A DNA stretch of 64,000 nt from Actinomycetota bacterium (GTDB lineage Bacteria > Actinomycetota > Acidimicrobiia > IMCC26256 > PALSA-610): assembly GCA_003134555.1 (NCBI GenBank), contig PLBO01000109.1, positions 91,576 through 155,575 of the forward strand, read 5' to 3'. How positions within the stretch are numbered: position 1 is the first letter of the stretch; each line of letters starts with the position of its first letter. The notes beneath the pieces were generated by a model. The model was given only the letters and a program-made list of their open reading frames with translations. It searched no databases and was not told the DNA's origin. The translations under genes and the position numbers were made by a program. Below, piece by piece: positions 8,800 through 16,712 of this stretch.

Positions 8800-9057
8800 T
8801 CAGGCGTCGGGGAAGAGGCGGCGACGCTCGGCTTCGGTCAAGCCGCCCCAGATGCCGTGCGGCTCGTGCACGCGCAACGCGAACTCGAGGCACTCGGGTT
8901 GCACGATGCATTGCGCGCAGATCATCTTGGCTCGCGCCTCGCGCGCTTCTCGCACGTCCCGCCGCTCGGCGACCGACGGCGGAAAGAACAATGACGACTC
9001 TGGACCCCGGCACGACGCCTTCAAATGCCAGGTTTCATGAACGATGCTGAGCGCCAA
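8800..9057 (-). CDS. WhiB-family iron-sulfur transcription factor
   Basis: WhiB proteins are actinobacterial 4Fe-4S regulators that bind the principal sigma factor and respond to oxygen, NO or redox state. This 85-residue protein has the four cluster cysteines (Cys16, Cys47, Cys50, Cys56) and the GIWGG turn (about 68-72), with a short basic tail (TEAERRRLF). The TTG start is supported by GGAG seven bases upstream and by the lack of an in-frame ATG. Its position next to two ArsA-type ATPase genes recalls whiB4 beside Rv3679-Rv3680 in Mycobacterium tuberculosis, but I cannot name the subclass from sequence alone. Confidence 0.93.
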   Translation of the reverse strand: MALSIVHETWHLKASCRGPESSLFFPPSVAERRDVREAREARAKMICAQCIVQPECLEFALRVHEPHGIWGGLTEAERRRLFPDA

Positions 9058-9133
9058 CGCCCTACTCCATACCCCGCAGCACCTGTGACGCTCGGAACGT
9101 ATCCCTGGCCCGCAGTGGAGACAAACGGGCTGG

Positions 9134-10393
9134 TCAGGAGCCGCGGCGACGCTCGCGGTGATCCCGCGCTCCGCCCGATTCCGGCTCGACCTCCAACACC
9201 ACGCCCTCGATGGAGACCACCCGTACCAGGTCTCCGGCCTGGATCGGCGTGGCCCGGTTGGTACGGGCGCGCCAGAGCGCGTCGCGAATTCTCACGACGC
9301 CGTCGGGATCGACGTCGGCCTCGGCAAGTCCCATCTCGCCGACGAGGTCCTCGCGTCCGATCGTGGGCGTCGAAAAGCGCGACCGCACCATCGCGGTCAT
9401 GCCCGAGAGCATGAACACCACCGTGCCCGCGATGACGAACGCGAGCACCCACCACGTCGGATCGAGGCGGGACGAGCCGCCGAAGAGCCAGAGCGATCCC
9501 GCGACGAGCGAACCCGCGCCGATGAAGGTCCACGGACCGAGGGTGCCGGCTTGCACGTCGACGGCCATGCCGAACACGCCGAGCAGTAACAACGCGACGG
9601 CCCACGGCGTCACCGGCAGATGCGAGAACCCGAAACACGCACCCACGAGCGCCACCGCGCCGACGAACCCCGCCACGCCCACGCCTACCGAGAAGAACTC
9701 GAAGACAATCAGCGCCAGTCCCGCGAGGAAGAGGAAGTACGCAACCCAGGGTGCGTCGAGTGTGTGCGCGAGCTGCGCGACCAGACCCAGCTTGCGGAAG
9801 TGGACCTCACCCTTCGGCTCGCGCACCTGGCGTCCGTTCAGCTCGACGACCTTGATCGTCGACGGCTTCACCGGGCCGGCGGCGGTTTGGAGGGTCCGGC
9901 CGTCGAGCAGCCCGATGAACTCGAGCAACGTGGATGCCTTCGCGGTCACGTCATTCAACGGAGCGGTCACCTGGAACGACGTGTCGTCGTACCGGATGGG
10001 ATCGACAGGTCCGACCCGCGCGCCCGGAGCGACGGCGGCGAAGGCGGCTGAACGCGCCAGCAGCGCCGCCGCGCCACGCGCGCGGCCACCCGACGGCCCG
10101 ACCCACACCGTGACCGGCACGGTCGAGTGGGTGAAGTCGTGGAGCAACGCGGTGACATCGACGTCGACGGCGGCCGAGGCGTCGATCTGGAAGACGACGA
10201 CCGTGGAATGCACGCGCTCCGCGTCGCGCAGCGACGTACGAATGAGCGCCGCGTTGGACGGATCGATCAGCCCGTTGACCTGTACGACGTCGATGCGGCC
10301 GTCGCTCACGTTCTGCGCGCCGGCGACCGCGCAGAACGAAGCTGCGAGCATCGAGCAGCCGCCGATTCCTACGAGTAGCCGACGCCAACGCAC
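9134..10393 (-). CDS. NfeD-like membrane protein with ClpP-like domain, nucleophile apparently lost
   Basis: This 419-residue protein has a signal peptide (about residues 1-26, ending AVAGA), a ClpP/crotonase-like domain, about five membrane helices (residues 220-350) and a C-terminal OB-fold typical of NfeD. Long NfeD proteins are membrane serine proteases linked to stomatin-type partners. The active-site region normally reads like RAASAG, but here it reads RARGAA, so the nucleophilic Ser seems to be Gly. A scaffold role is then more likely than proteolysis. No stomatin gene adjoins. It is divergent from the ArsA-type pair, with only 36 bases between them. Confidence 0.85.
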   Translation of the reverse strand: MRWRRLLVGIGGCSMLAASFCAVAGAQNVSDGRIDVVQVNGLIDPSNAALIRTSLRDAERVHSTVVVFQIDASAAVDVDVTALLHDFTHSTVPVTVWVGPSGGRARGAAALLARSAAFAAVAPGARVGPVDPIRYDDTSFQVTAPLNDVTAKASTLLEFIGLLDGRTLQTAAGPVKPSTIKVVELNGRQVREPKGEVHFRKLGLVAQLAHTLDAPWVAYFLFLAGLALIVFEFFSVGVGVAGFVGAVALVGACFGFSHLPVTPWAVALLLLGVFGMAVDVQAGTLGPWTFIGAGSLVAGSLWLFGGSSRLDPTWWVLAFVIAGTVVFMLSGMTAMVRSRFSTPTIGREDLVGEMGLAEADVDPDGVVRIRDALWRARTNRATPIQAGDLVRVVSIEGVVLEVEPESGGARDHRERRRGS

Positions 10394-10417
10394 CGGTCAG
10401 TCGTAGCACGCGCCTCG

Positions 10418-10423
10418 TACGAT
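10418..10423 (+). promoter_or_regulatory. -10 hexamer for the first ArsA-type ATPase
   Basis: TACGAT ends six bases before the ATG at 10430. The GGAG between them is too close to the start to be a good ribosome site, so a leaderless start fits better. Confidence 0.5.
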
Positions 10424-10429
10424 GGAGCA

Positions 10430-11374
10430 ATGGAGGTAGCCGAATTCTCCTCTACCTCCCGCGTCGTGATCGTCGCCGGAAAGGGAGGCGTCGGCAAGAC
10501 CACGGTCACCGCCGCCCTGGCGGTCACGGCCGCCCGCGCCGGTCGGTCGGTGCTCATCATCGAGGTCGAGGGGAAGTCCGGCCTCCCCGCGATGTTCGAT
10601 GCCCCCGCGCTCGGATACGAAGAGATCGATCTGGAAATGCGCGTGCGGGCCCGGTTCCTGACGCCCGACGCCGCGCTCGTCGACTATCTCGTGACGCACG
10701 GCATGAAACGCATCTCGAAGCGACTCGCGACGTCGGGTGCGCTCGACGTCGTCGCCACCGCCGTTCCCGGCATGAAGGACATCCTCGTACTCGGGAAGGT
10801 GAAGTCGATCGAGGAGTCGCGCTCGGCCGACCTGGTGATCGTCGACGCCCCGGCGGCCGGTCACGCGGTGACGTTCCTGCTGTCGGCCCGCGGTCTGCTC
10901 GACGCGGTCCGGGTCGGCCCGATCCGCAAGCAGGCGCAGGACGTCGTCAACCTGATCTCCGATCCCAAGCGCTGTCAGGTGATGCTCGTGACGCTGGCCG
11001 AGGAGACGCCGGTGAGCGAGGTCGTCGACACTGCCTTCGCGATCGAAGATCGCGCCGGGGTCGCACTCGGACCGGTCGTGATCAACGGCTGCTTCGCCCC
11101 GCTTCCGGTCGCAGTCTCTGCGAACGCGGAAGCGATTCTCGACGACGCACGCGCGTGTGATCGCTTCGTCTCCCGACGAGAAGCCGATGATCTCGCGCAC
11201 GCGGCGGCGTTCCTCGAGGAACGCCGCGCCCTACAAGGCGAACAGATCCAACGGCTCCGTGAGCTCCTCCCCTTGCCGCAGATCGAGCTGCCGTTCGTGT
11301 TCAACCCCGACATCACGCGCACCCAGCTCGACACACTCGCCGACGCGTTCGGGCGTGGAATCGAGCGGCTGTGA
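10430..11374 (+). CDS. ArsA/Get3-like ATPase, first of a pair
   Basis: This 314-residue protein belongs to the ArsA/Get3 branch of deviant-Walker P-loop ATPases, whose members move metalloids or tail-anchored membrane proteins. The deviant Walker A GKGGVGKT sits at residues 17-24 and the switch region reads VIVDAPAAGHAV. No metal-binding Cys triad of classical ArsA is seen, so arsenite transport is unlikely. It is followed by a second ATPase with a GTGA overlap. Together they resemble Rv3679-Rv3680 of Mycobacterium tuberculosis, a paired Get3-like system also next to a whiB gene. The function here is inferred. Confidence 0.88.
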   Translation: MEVAEFSSTSRVVIVAGKGGVGKTTVTAALAVTAARAGRSVLIIEVEGKSGLPAMFDAPALGYEEIDLEMRVRARFLTPDAALVDYLVTHGMKRISKRLATSGALDVVATAVPGMKDILVLGKVKSIEESRSADLVIVDAPAAGHAVTFLLSARGLLDAVRVGPIRKQAQDVVNLISDPKRCQVMLVTLAEETPVSEVVDTAFAIEDRAGVALGPVVINGCFAPLPVAVSANAEAILDDARACDRFVSRREADDLAHAAAFLEERRALQGEQIQRLRELLPLPQIELPFVFNPDITRTQLDTLADAFGRGIERL

Positions 11375-12525
11375 CGATCCGGATCGAGGAGCTCGTCGAC
11401 GACCGTCGGGTCGTCATCTGTTGCGGCACGGGCGGTGTCGGCAAGACGACCACGGCAGCTGTGCTCGCGCTCGAGAGCGCGCGGCGGGGCCGGAACGCAT
11501 GTGTCGTGACGATCGATCCGGCGCGCCGACTCGCCGACGCGCTGGGCATCGAGCACCTGACCAATGATCCGACCGAGATCGACCAGAAGCTCTGGGCCGA
11601 CATCGGCGGGGAAGGCGACGCCGTGGTTCCCGGCGGCCGCCTGTCCGCGATGATGCTCGACACCAAGTCGACGTTCGACCTGCTCGTCGCGCGCAATGCG
11701 GCGTCACCCGAACAGGCGAAACGGATCCTCGACAACACCTTCTATCGCAACGTGTCCGGTGCGCTCGGCGGCACCCAGGAGTACATGGCGATGGAGAAGT
11801 TGCACCAGCTGCACGACGAGGGCGACTTCGATCTCATCGTCGTCGACACGCCGCCCACGCGCCACGCCCTCGACTTCCTCGACGCGCCAAAGCGGCTCAC
11901 GCGTCTGCTCGACAACCGGGTGTTCCGGCTCTTGATGATGCCGACACGCGCGTACCTACGGGTGGCCAGCGTCGCGGTACAAACGTTCCTCCGTACCGTC
12001 GCCCGCGTTGTCGGCTCCGAGGTGATCGAGGACGTCGTCGCGTTCTTTCGAGCGTTCGAGGGGATGGAAGAAGGATTCCGGACGCGCGCACAGGTCGTCG
12101 GCGACCTCCTCGCCGACCCGGACACCGCGTTCGTGCTCGTCTGCTCGCCCCGGCGCGACGCGATGCAGGAGGCGACCTTCTTCGCGCAGCGACTGGCCGA
12201 GGCCGGCCAGTCGGTTCAGGCCTTGATCGTCAACCGCGTGCATCCGTCGTTCGGCGACGAAGCGCCGGCCGGGCTACGCGCCGCGGCCGAAGCGCTGCGG
12301 CAGTCTCCGGGCGAACCGGCAGCTCGTCTCGCCGCCCTCTACGACAACCTCGCCGACTTCCGCGAGATCGCCGGGCTCGAACGCGGGCACATCGAAGCAT
12401 TGCGCGACCGCATCGGCGGCGGCACGGCGTTGGCGTACGTTCCGTACCTGGCCCACGACGTCCACGACTTCACCACGCTGCACGAGGTCGGCGAGCTCCT
12501 GTTCGATACAGTCACCGCCCGATGA
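11371..12525 (+). CDS. ArsA/Get3-like ATPase, second of a pair
   Basis: This 384-residue ATPase is the second member of the pair. Its deviant Walker A GTGGVGKTT lies at residues 19-27, with a switch I DPARRLADALG segment and VVDTPPTRHALDFLD as the Asp-Thr-Pro motif. It is about 70 residues longer than its partner, with a helical insert (RAYLRVASVAVQTFLRTVARVV) of the kind that shapes the client groove in Get3-like proteins. The GTG overlaps the upstream stop, and its own stop overlaps the ATG of the receiver protein, so all three are probably co-translated. A heterodimer with the first ATPase is likely. Confidence 0.88.
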   Translation: MTIRIEELVDDRRVVICCGTGGVGKTTTAAVLALESARRGRNACVVTIDPARRLADALGIEHLTNDPTEIDQKLWADIGGEGDAVVPGGRLSAMMLDTKSTFDLLVARNAASPEQAKRILDNTFYRNVSGALGGTQEYMAMEKLHQLHDEGDFDLIVVDTPPTRHALDFLDAPKRLTRLLDNRVFRLLMMPTRAYLRVASVAVQTFLRTVARVVGSEVIEDVVAFFRAFEGMEEGFRTRAQVVGDLLADPDTAFVLVCSPRRDAMQEATFFAQRLAEAGQSVQALIVNRVHPSFGDEAPAGLRAAAEALRQSPGEPAARLAALYDNLADFREIAGLERGHIEALRDRIGGGTALAYVPYLAHDVHDFTTLHEVGELLFDTVTAR

Positions 12526-12896
12526 TCACGATCCTCGTCGCCGCCGACGCCAAGTGGGTGCGCGACCAAGTCCGGGCCGCGTTCATGGGGCGCGGACAGA
12601 ACGTGGTCGAGGTGACGCGGGGCCAGGACGTGCGCGACAAGTTTGCCGAGGTCGACCCCGACCTCGTCGTCCTCGACATGCAGATCGGCAACATGGGCGG
12701 CGTCGCGGTCGCCATCGACCTGCGGCTCGAAGAGTCGGGCGGTCGCCTCGACCGCGCCAACATCTTGTTGCTGCTCGACCGTGAAGCCGACGAGTTCATC
12801 GGCCGGCGCGCCGACGTCGACCTCATGCTCGTCAAGCCCGTCGACGCGGGCGTCCTGCGCCGAGCCGCGAAGCAGCTGCTCCCCGCTGCGAGTTGA
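12522..12896 (+). CDS. stand-alone response-regulator receiver domain
   Basis: This 124-residue protein is a single receiver domain. The phospho-acceptor Asp52 sits in DLVVLDMQIGNMGG and the conserved Lys105 in LMLVKPVD. Only one acidic residue (Asp9) stands at the N-terminal acid pocket, so phosphorylation may be weak. There is no output domain and no histidine kinase nearby. It is coupled by ATGA to the second ArsA-type ATPase, which suggests it controls or binds that ATPase system rather than DNA. Confidence 0.85.
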   Translation: MITILVAADAKWVRDQVRAAFMGRGQNVVEVTRGQDVRDKFAEVDPDLVVLDMQIGNMGGVAVAIDLRLEESGGRLDRANILLLLDREADEFIGRRADVDLMLVKPVDAGVLRRAAKQLLPAAS

Positions 12897-12904
12897 CCGC
12901 CTCG

Positions 12905-13636
12905 ATGGACGATCACGAGCTGGCCGCGCACATCGCGCGCGAGGCCGGCCGGTTGCTCGTCCGAAGGCGCGCCGAAGGCGCGAGCAAGGACGACGGCGAT
13001 CGCGAGAGCAACGAGCTGATCCTCGCCCGCCTCGCCGACGCCCGACCCGACGACGCGGTGCTGTCGGAGGAATCGAAGGACGATCCGATTCGCCTGGAGC
13101 GCGAACGCGTGTGGATCGTCGACCCGCTCGACGGCACCCGCGAGTTCGGCGAGGTCGGCCGCAGCGATTGGGCCGTCCACGTTGCGTTGGTGCTGAACGG
13201 GAACCCGCACGCGTGCGCGGTCGCGCTGCCCGCCCAGGACGACGTGGTCATGGCGACGGTGCCGGCGCCGGTGCTCGCGCCCGAGCACGAAGGCAAGATG
13301 CGACTGCTCGTATCGCGCACCCGTCCGCCGAAGCTCGCGGAGTATCTCGCCGGAGTGCTCGACGCCGAGCTCGTCCCTCTCGGATCCGCCGGCGCGAAGA
13401 CGATGGCGGTCATCCAGGGTCACGCCGACGTGTACGCGCATTCGGGAGGTCAGTACGAGTGGGACTCCGCCGCGCCGGTCGGCGTCGCGGCCGCGGCCGG
13501 TTGCCATTGCTCGCGACTCGACGGATCACCTCTCGTGTACAACCGTCCCGACCCTTACTTGCCCGACCTGCTCGTGTGCCGTCCGGAGCTGGCGGCAACG
13601 GTTTTGGCTGCGATCCGTCAAGCCCCCGACGGCTAG
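12905..13636 (+). CDS. cysQ: CysQ-type 3'(2'),5'-bisphosphate nucleotidase (inositol monophosphatase family)
   Basis: This 243-residue member of the inositol monophosphatase superfamily most likely removes the 3' phosphate from adenosine 3',5'-bisphosphate formed during sulfate assimilation. The metal-binding motifs are SEESKDD (about 54-60), VDPLDGTREF (72-81; Asp73, Asp76) and the C-terminal EWDSAAP. The short form and the DGTREFGE start match actinobacterial CysQ. I chose the ATG at 12905, which fits the family's usual N-terminus; a TTG at 12893 that overlaps the receiver stop is the alternative. Inositol phosphate is also a possible substrate in actinobacterial homologues. Confidence 0.85.
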   Translation: MDDHELAAHIAREAGRLLVRRRAEGASKDDGDRESNELILARLADARPDDAVLSEESKDDPIRLERERVWIVDPLDGTREFGEVGRSDWAVHVALVLNGNPHACAVALPAQDDVVMATVPAPVLAPEHEGKMRLLVSRTRPPKLAEYLAGVLDAELVPLGSAGAKTMAVIQGHADVYAHSGGQYEWDSAAPVGVAAAAGCHCSRLDGSPLVYNRPDPYLPDLLVCRPELAATVLAAIRQAPDG

Positions 13637-13639
13637 GCT
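13634..13639 (+). promoter_or_regulatory. -10 hexamer candidate for tRNA-Pro
   Basis: TAGGCT overlaps the cysQ stop codon and lies 13 bases before the tRNA. The same hexamer precedes the SRP RNA at 41939. Confidence 0.35.
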
Positions 13640-13652
13640 CCCCTCCTTCATA

Positions 13653-13727
13653 CGGGGTGTAGCGCAGCTTGGTTAGCGCGCAGCGTTCGGGACGCTGAGG
13701 TCCCGGGTTCGAATCCCGGCACCCCGA
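13653..13727 (+). tRNA. tRNA-Pro(CGG)
   Basis: The 75-base sequence folds as a full cloverleaf. The 7-bp acceptor stem pairs CGGGGTG with CACCCCG and A is the discriminator. The D-arm is closed by GCGC/GCGC. The anticodon stem CAGCG/CGCTG encloses loop TTCGGGA with anticodon CGG (13688-13690), and the T-arm is CCGGG-TTCGAAT-CCCGG. The 3' CCA is not encoded. It lies between cysQ and the YceI gene. Confidence 0.95.
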
Positions 13728-13768
13728 CTTCACACTCCGCACACAGTCTGCGCGGTCAGGATCCGCCG

Positions 13769-14473
13769 ATGGCACCGACCCCGAGACCGCGAAGGTGGAC
13801 GCGCTGGGTCGTCGGCGGAGTCGTGGTGGTCGCCCTGATCGTGGTTGGCGGACCATTCGTGTACTTCCACTTCATCCAAGCAGATCCTCCGCCCCCGCTG
13901 TCGCTCGCCACGACGCCTGTCCCCTCGTCGGTGGCGACGGGCTCTCGCGCACCGCTCGCGGGAACGTGGAAAATCGGGAGCGGATCACTCGTGCGCTACC
14001 GCGTGACGGAGACGCTGCTCGGCCAGAGCGGGACCGCGGTCGGCAAGACGAGCAGCGTGACCGGATCGTTGACGATCACGGCGACCAAGGTGACGGCCGC
14101 GACGTTCACCGTCGACATGGCCTCGATCTCGAGCGGCCAGAGCCGGCGAGACGGTCAGTTCCGGGGGCGAATCATGGACACGGCCTCCTTTCCCACCGCG
14201 ACGTTCACCCTGACGAGCCCGATCGATCTCGCACCCGTGCCCAAAGACGGCGCGCAGACCTCCTACTCGGCGAACGGCACGCTGTTGATGCACGGCACGA
14301 CGAAGAACGTCACGTTCACGCTGGCCGCGCGTCGCATCGGCAACGTGATCGCCGTCCAGGGCGACGAGCCCATCACCTTCTCCGACTACCAGATCAACAA
14401 CCCGAGCGGCGGCCCCGCCAACGTGGGGAACTCCGGCCAACTCGAGTTCGTACTCCAGTTCCAGCCGAGCTGA
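13769..14473 (+). CDS. YceI-family lipid-binding-like protein with membrane anchor
   Basis: This 234-residue protein has an N-terminal membrane helix (about residues 13-33), a Pro/Thr/Ser-rich linker, then a YceI lipocalin-like domain. Family features are GTWKIGSGSLVRYRV at the start of the barrel, MASISSGQSRRDGQFRG, FPTATFTLTSPI and HGTTKNVTFTL. YceI domains bind long isoprenoid-type lipids; the ligand and role here are not known. The N-terminal Arg-rich stretch before the helix implies the domain faces outward. A long antisense reading frame across the tRNA and this start is a shadow. Confidence 0.88.
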   Translation: MAPTPRPRRWTRWVVGGVVVVALIVVGGPFVYFHFIQADPPPPLSLATTPVPSSVATGSRAPLAGTWKIGSGSLVRYRVTETLLGQSGTAVGKTSSVTGSLTITATKVTAATFTVDMASISSGQSRRDGQFRGRIMDTASFPTATFTLTSPIDLAPVPKDGAQTSYSANGTLLMHGTTKNVTFTLAARRIGNVIAVQGDEPITFSDYQINNPSGGPANVGNSGQLEFVLQFQPS

Positions 14474-14534
14474 CCGGATCTCACCCGTTCGAATTCCGGC
14501 GCGGAGACCTGGACGATGAGTCCGGAAAGTGGTG

Positions 14535-14540
14535 TAGCGT
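14535..14540 (+). promoter_or_regulatory. -10 hexamer candidate for the STAS gene
   Basis: TAGCGT lies about 70 bases before the ATG at 14610. The message would have a leader with a good ribosome site (GGGGAG), unlike most genes in this window. Confidence 0.3.
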
Positions 14541-14609
14541 CACGCAAGAGCGTTGCTCCGGACCCCGGTAGCGCATTCGAAAATGCATCGAATGCAGGGG
14601 AGTCCGTAC

Positions 14610-14972
14610 ATGGCAACGACCGTTTCCCGCAGGTACAGCGTGGCTGATCGGCCTCGAGTTGTCGTCGTTTCGAAGCGGCGCGACGCGATCGACACTTCGA
14701 AGACCGTGGTCGCACTCAAGGGCGAGCTCGACGCGGCCGCGCTCAATACGCTCGTCGAGACGTTCGACAAGGCGATCGCGGAGGACGATTCCGACGTCGT
14801 CGTCGACCTCGCCGGCGTCGAGTTCATCGGCGCGGCGTGGATCGGCACGCTCGTGCGCAGTCGAGCGTCTCTAAAATCGCAGGACCGTGTGTTGACGTTG
14901 CGTTCGCCTACACACGGGGTGAACCGGCTCCTCGAGCTCTGCGGTCTCTCGTACCTGATCGAGCCGATCTAA
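14610..14972 (+). CDS. STAS-domain protein lacking the usual phosphorylation site
   Basis: This 120-residue STAS protein resembles anti-sigma-factor antagonists of the SpoIIAA/RsbV type. The fold is clear: a KGELDAAALNTLVETF strand-helix and VVVDLAGVEFIGAAWIGTL. The position normally DSSG, whose Ser is phosphorylated by the anti-sigma kinase, reads GAAW here, so regulation by phosphorylation seems lost. I chose the ATG at 14610 because GGGGAG stands eight bases upstream. The 14 residues ahead of the domain are basic. It ends three bases before the convergent sigma factor gene, but an ECF factor does not normally use such an antagonist. Confidence 0.8.
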   Translation: MATTVSRRYSVADRPRVVVVSKRRDAIDTSKTVVALKGELDAAALNTLVETFDKAIAEDDSDVVVDLAGVEFIGAAWIGTLVRSRASLKSQDRVLTLRSPTHGVNRLLELCGLSYLIEPI

Positions 14973-14975
14973 CCG

Positions 14976-16265
14976 TCAGCCGGACTCGGCGCTCTGCGAG
15001 AGTCGGCGCGCGAGGTAACGGCGTTCGGCATCGGTCGACGCGAGCCCGAGCGCGACGCGATACGCGGCCGCGGCTTCGGCGCGCCGGCCCAGTCGACGGA
15101 GCAGATCCGCGCGCGTGGCCGACAAAAGGTGGTAACCGGCCAACGCGCCCGACTCCTCCAACCCGTCCACGAGCCGGAGCCCCGCTTCCGCTCCGTCCGC
15201 CATGCCGACCGCGACCGCGCGATTGAGCTCGACGACCGGCGAAGGCACCATCCGAACGAGCTCGCGGTACAGCGCGGCGATCTCGACCCAGTCCGTCGCG
15301 CCCGCTTCGCCCGCCGCCGCGTGACAGGCGGCGATCGCCGCCTGCACCTGATACGGCCCCGGCTCCCGGCGTCGGAGCGCGGCGTCGAGAAGGTCGAGCC
15401 CTTCGGCGATCGAGTCGGCGTCCCAGCGGGTGCGATCCTGTTCCTCGAGCGGCACCAGATCACCCGCGTCGTCGACTCGAGCCGCACGCCGCGCGTCGGT
15501 CAGCAGCAACAGTGCAAGCAGGCCGATCGCCTCGGGCTCGTCCGGCATCAGCCCGGCGAGCGTGCGCGCGAGGCGTATTGCCTCGGCGCACAGCCCGACG
15601 CGCACCAGCTCGGCGCCCGTCGTGGCCGAGTAGCCCTCGTTGAAGAGCAGGTAAAGCACGGCCAGGACCGCCCCCGTTCGTTCCGGGAGGAGATACGCGG
15701 GCGGCACGCGGTACGGGATTCCGGCATTGCGGATCTTGTGCTTCGCCCGTACCAGGCGTTGCGCCATCGTCGATTCCGGGACGAGGAACGCTCGCGCGAT
15801 CTCGGGCGTCGTCAGTCCCGCGAGCGTGCGCAACGTCAGCGCGACCTGCGCGTCGCGCGAAAGCGCAGGGTGACAGCAGGTGAAGATCAGGCGCAGGCGG
15901 TCGTCTTCGACGCCGCTGTCGTCGAAGCCGCGGTCGTCGCCTTCACCGGATGCGTCGGGCCCGGAGATCACAGCCACCTCCTCGAGCTTGGCGGCCCCGG
16001 TCGCGGCGCGCCGGAGACGATCGAGCGCACGGTTACGCGCGGTCGTGGTGAGCCACGCGGCGGGGTTGCGCGGGACCCCGTCGCGCGGCCAGCGCTCCAG
16101 CGCCCGCGCGAACGCGTCCTGCGCGCACTCCTCTGCGAGGTCCCAGTCGCCCGTTACCCGGATCAGGGTCGCGACGACGCGACCCCAATCCGAGTGGAAT
16201 GCCGCGACGACCGCGGCCTCGACTTCGCCCGCCGAATCGGTTGGCGAACCGGCCGGGCCGGTCAC
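14976..16265 (-). CDS. ECF42-type RNA polymerase sigma factor with C-terminal helical extension
   Basis: This 429-residue protein has sigma region 2 (EECAQDAFARALERWPRDGVPRN) and region 4 (LRTLAGLTTPEIARAFLVPE), then an extension of about 230 residues with TPR-like helices. That length and the adjacent DGPF/YCII gene are the marks of the ECF42 group, which lacks a classical anti-sigma factor and is thought to be controlled through its extension. The GTG start overlaps the upstream gene's stop (GTGA), so both are made from one message. Its target is probably its own operon, by analogy with studied ECF42 systems. Confidence 0.92.
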   Translation of the reverse strand: MTGPAGSPTDSAGEVEAAVVAAFHSDWGRVVATLIRVTGDWDLAEECAQDAFARALERWPRDGVPRNPAAWLTTTARNRALDRLRRAATGAAKLEEVAVISGPDASGEGDDRGFDDSGVEDDRLRLIFTCCHPALSRDAQVALTLRTLAGLTTPEIARAFLVPESTMAQRLVRAKHKIRNAGIPYRVPPAYLLPERTGAVLAVLYLLFNEGYSATTGAELVRVGLCAEAIRLARTLAGLMPDEPEAIGLLALLLLTDARRAARVDDAGDLVPLEEQDRTRWDADSIAEGLDLLDAALRRREPGPYQVQAAIAACHAAAGEAGATDWVEIAALYRELVRMVPSPVVELNRAVAVGMADGAEAGLRLVDGLEESGALAGYHLLSATRADLLRRLGRRAEAAAAYRVALGLASTDAERRYLARRLSQSAESG

Positions 16266-16609
16266 ATCTCCCAGATCGGCCTCACTTCGATCGTCCCGAA
16301 GCGCGCGCCCGGGATCTTCGCCGCGATCTCGATCGCCTCGTCGAGATCCTTGGCGTCGACCAGGTAGAAGCCGCCGATCTGCTCCTTGGTCTCGGCGAAC
16401 GGTCCGTCCGAGGTCAGCACCTCGCGGTCGCGGACCTGCACCGTCGTCGCGTCGCTCGTCGGGTGCAGGCGTTCGCCGCCCTTCAGTACCCCGCGCTTGG
16501 TCATCTCCTCGCCGAACTTCATGTACTCGCCCATCATCGCCTCGCCCTCGGCCGGGCTCGACGCTTGGGCGGCCTTTTCGTCCTCGCAGATCAACAGGAT
16601 GTATCGCAT
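16262..16609 (-). CDS. YCII/DGPF-domain protein, partner of the ECF42 sigma factor
   Basis: This 115-residue protein belongs to the YCII-related family and contains the name-giving DGPF motif (TSDGPFAETKEQIGGFYLVD). Such proteins are the usual genomic partners of ECF42 sigma factors; an enzymatic or sensing role has been proposed but not settled. The ATG start is strongly supported by GAGGAGG directly upstream. The stop overlaps the sigma factor start. No transmembrane or secretion signal is present. Confidence 0.9.
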   Translation of the reverse strand: MRYILLICEDEKAAQASSPAEGEAMMGEYMKFGEEMTKRGVLKGGERLHPTSDATTVQVRDREVLTSDGPFAETKEQIGGFYLVDAKDLDEAIEIAAKIPGARFGTIEVRPIWEM

Positions 16610-16712
16610 GGTGCCTCCTCGTAGATATCGGATCACAACGACGACGAACGAAAAGCGCGCGGATCGACAGGACGACGGCAATATTCTCAACGCGCGGCAG
16701 TGTCGCGCGTTG

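Noticed and set aside
13410..13856. 148-residue minus-strand frame with a CRDSNPGPQRPERCALTKLRYTP-like stretch
   Set aside because: It is the antisense translation of tRNA-Pro and the cysQ end, a well-known false protein.
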